13,990 bases of DNA from Allomuricauda sp. Lineage in GTDB: Bacteria; Bacteroidota; Bacteroidia; Flavobacteriales; Flavobacteriaceae. The stretch covers positions 1-13,990 of the forward strand of contig JANQOD010000150.1 of NCBI GenBank assembly GCA_028289745.1, written 5' to 3'. Shown here in pieces: positions 13,321-13,990 of the stretch. The position numbers and the translations under genes are program-made. The stretch's first letter is position 1. The number at the start of each line of letters is the position of its first letter. The notes under the pieces were generated by a model, which did no database searches, was not told the DNA's origin, and saw only the letters and a program-made list of their open reading frames with translations.

Positions 13321-13400
13321 TATAAATTACTGATTTACAGTTATTTATATTTAGATTGATTAAAAAATTCATTCTGGGTTCCAATCTGGGTTATGGCGCG

Positions 13401-13990
13401 CTACGAACTTTCCATTGATCGTTGGCCCTTGCGGAAGATTTTTTTGCTTTCTTTCCCTTTAATGGCCGCTCCACTATCATCTAACCAAACAATGGCTCCG
13501 GTGGGGCATCGTTGAATGGGCACCTGCGTGTTGTGATTTTCGAGGTAATCGACCACGGGCAGATTGTTCTTCATCGTAATTAATTCGCCTGGGGCATCCA
13601 TGGCACATCTCCCACAGGCGGTACAGGCCACTTGACAATCTTCAAGTATGGCCTCACCGTGTTCAAGGTTTTTGCAAGCCACCCAAAGCCGATGGCTTAT
13701 GGGTTGTAGTGAAAACAAATCTTTGGGGCAGACTTCCACACAATCACCGCAGGCGGTGCATTTTGCAACATCTACAACGGGCAAGCCATGTTCATTCATG
13801 GTGATGGCATCAAAATCACAGACCGCTTCGCAGTCACCATGCCCAAGGCACCCCCAAAAGCAGCCTTTGCCCCCGCCCGATATAAGGGCTGCCGCCTGGC
13901 AACTTTGAATACCGATGTACTGCGCACGGTTAATGGCCACATTCGTGCCACCGGCACAAGCAAGACGAGCTACCAGCTTTTCTTCGGCAC
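13401..13990 (-). CDS. rnfB: RnfB-type ferredoxin subunit of an ion-translocating electron transport complex (partial)
   Basis: The C-terminal 196 residues of a protein that runs off the right edge. The frame is open to 13990 through EEKLVARLACAGGTNVAI, so an internal GTG at 13940 is not the start. It matches RnfB, the electron-transferring iron-sulfur subunit of the membrane-bound Rnf complex (ferredoxin:NAD oxidoreductase coupled to ion transport). Seen in order: the LACAGG Cys (RnfB usually has a CNGG-like motif), YIGIQSC, then CFWGCLGHGDCEAVCDFDAI and CTACGDCVEVCP, a complete pair of [4Fe-4S] motifs. The C-terminal ferredoxin half has CTACGRCAMDAP and RCPTGAI: the three first cysteines and the last are present, while the other four are gone, so one of its two clusters is lost. 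Other rnf genes are not visible downstream; upstream lies outside the window. Confidence 0.85.
   Translation of the reverse strand, partial: AEEKLVARLACAGGTNVAINRAQYIGIQSCQAAALISGGGKGCFWGCLGHGDCEAVCDFDAITMNEHGLPVVDVAKCTACGDCVEVCPKDLFSLQPISHRLWVACKNLEHGEAILEDCQVACTACGRCAMDAPGELITMKNNLPVVDYLENHNTQVPIQRCPTGAIVWLDDSGAAIKGKESKKIFRKGQRSMESS

Noticed and set aside
13373..13392. Direct repeat CTGGGTT twice, 13 bp apart, downstream of rnfB
   Set aside because: Two copies of a 7-mer with no further structure; can arise by chance.
1..13990. CRISPR array, transposase, phage or defence genes
   Set aside because: No regularly spaced repeats and no recombinase, nuclease or phage-type proteins in any frame; all long genes have ordinary cellular assignments.

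Overview
The window looks like a chromosomal segment of a marine-type member of the Flavobacteriaceae (Bacteroidetes). The evidence is Bacteroidetes -7 promoter elements (TAnnTTTG) in front of several genes, few Shine-Dalgarno sites, a lipoprotein with a CKDD start, a DUF5916 outer-membrane-type protein, a short-chain-type threonine dehydrogenase, an Rnf-type ferredoxin subunit, and a ribonucleotide reductase whose ATP-cone sits on the small subunit, as described for Leeuwenhoekiella blandensis. Genus cannot be set from the sequence alone.

Layout. 1-2716: a secreted TPR protein (+), a small lipoprotein (-), an L-threonine 3-dehydrogenase-like enzyme (+) and a small acidic protein (-). 2784-3657: moaE-moaC (-), two steps of molybdopterin synthesis. 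3727-4015: an RNA and repeat cluster. A promoter is followed by the 5' half of a tRNA-Arg(UCU)-like gene, then a 110-nt block bounded by 9-bp inverted repeats that carries an intact tRNA-Arg(CCU), then the 3' half of the first tRNA, then small GAA/GCA-triloop hairpins and a second copy of the broken tRNA's 3' end. 4190-5119: a secreted esterase-like alpha/beta hydrolase (-). 5120-5523: a gene-free stretch with three successive inverted repeats. 5524-8257: a DUF5916/CBM9-like protein and a Fur-family regulator without the structural-zinc cysteines (both -). 8560-11625: nrdB-nrdA (+). 11701-12915: a polytopic membrane protein (+) that may have a leaderless mRNA and has a repeated GGTATT motif over its promoter. 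13020-13265: a small protein with two tandem Cys4 modules (-). 13401 to the right edge: an incomplete rnfB (-).

Functionally this is mostly housekeeping: dNTP synthesis with allosteric control through the radical-generating subunit, molybdenum cofactor synthesis, threonine catabolism, ion-translocating electron transport and metal-responsive regulation. There is no phage, transposase, CRISPR array or recognisable defence system. The least ordinary part is the tRNA-in-tRNA arrangement at 3745-3921 and its flanking repeats, followed by the candidate regulatory dyads at 11656-11697, 13305-13317 and 8390-8432.
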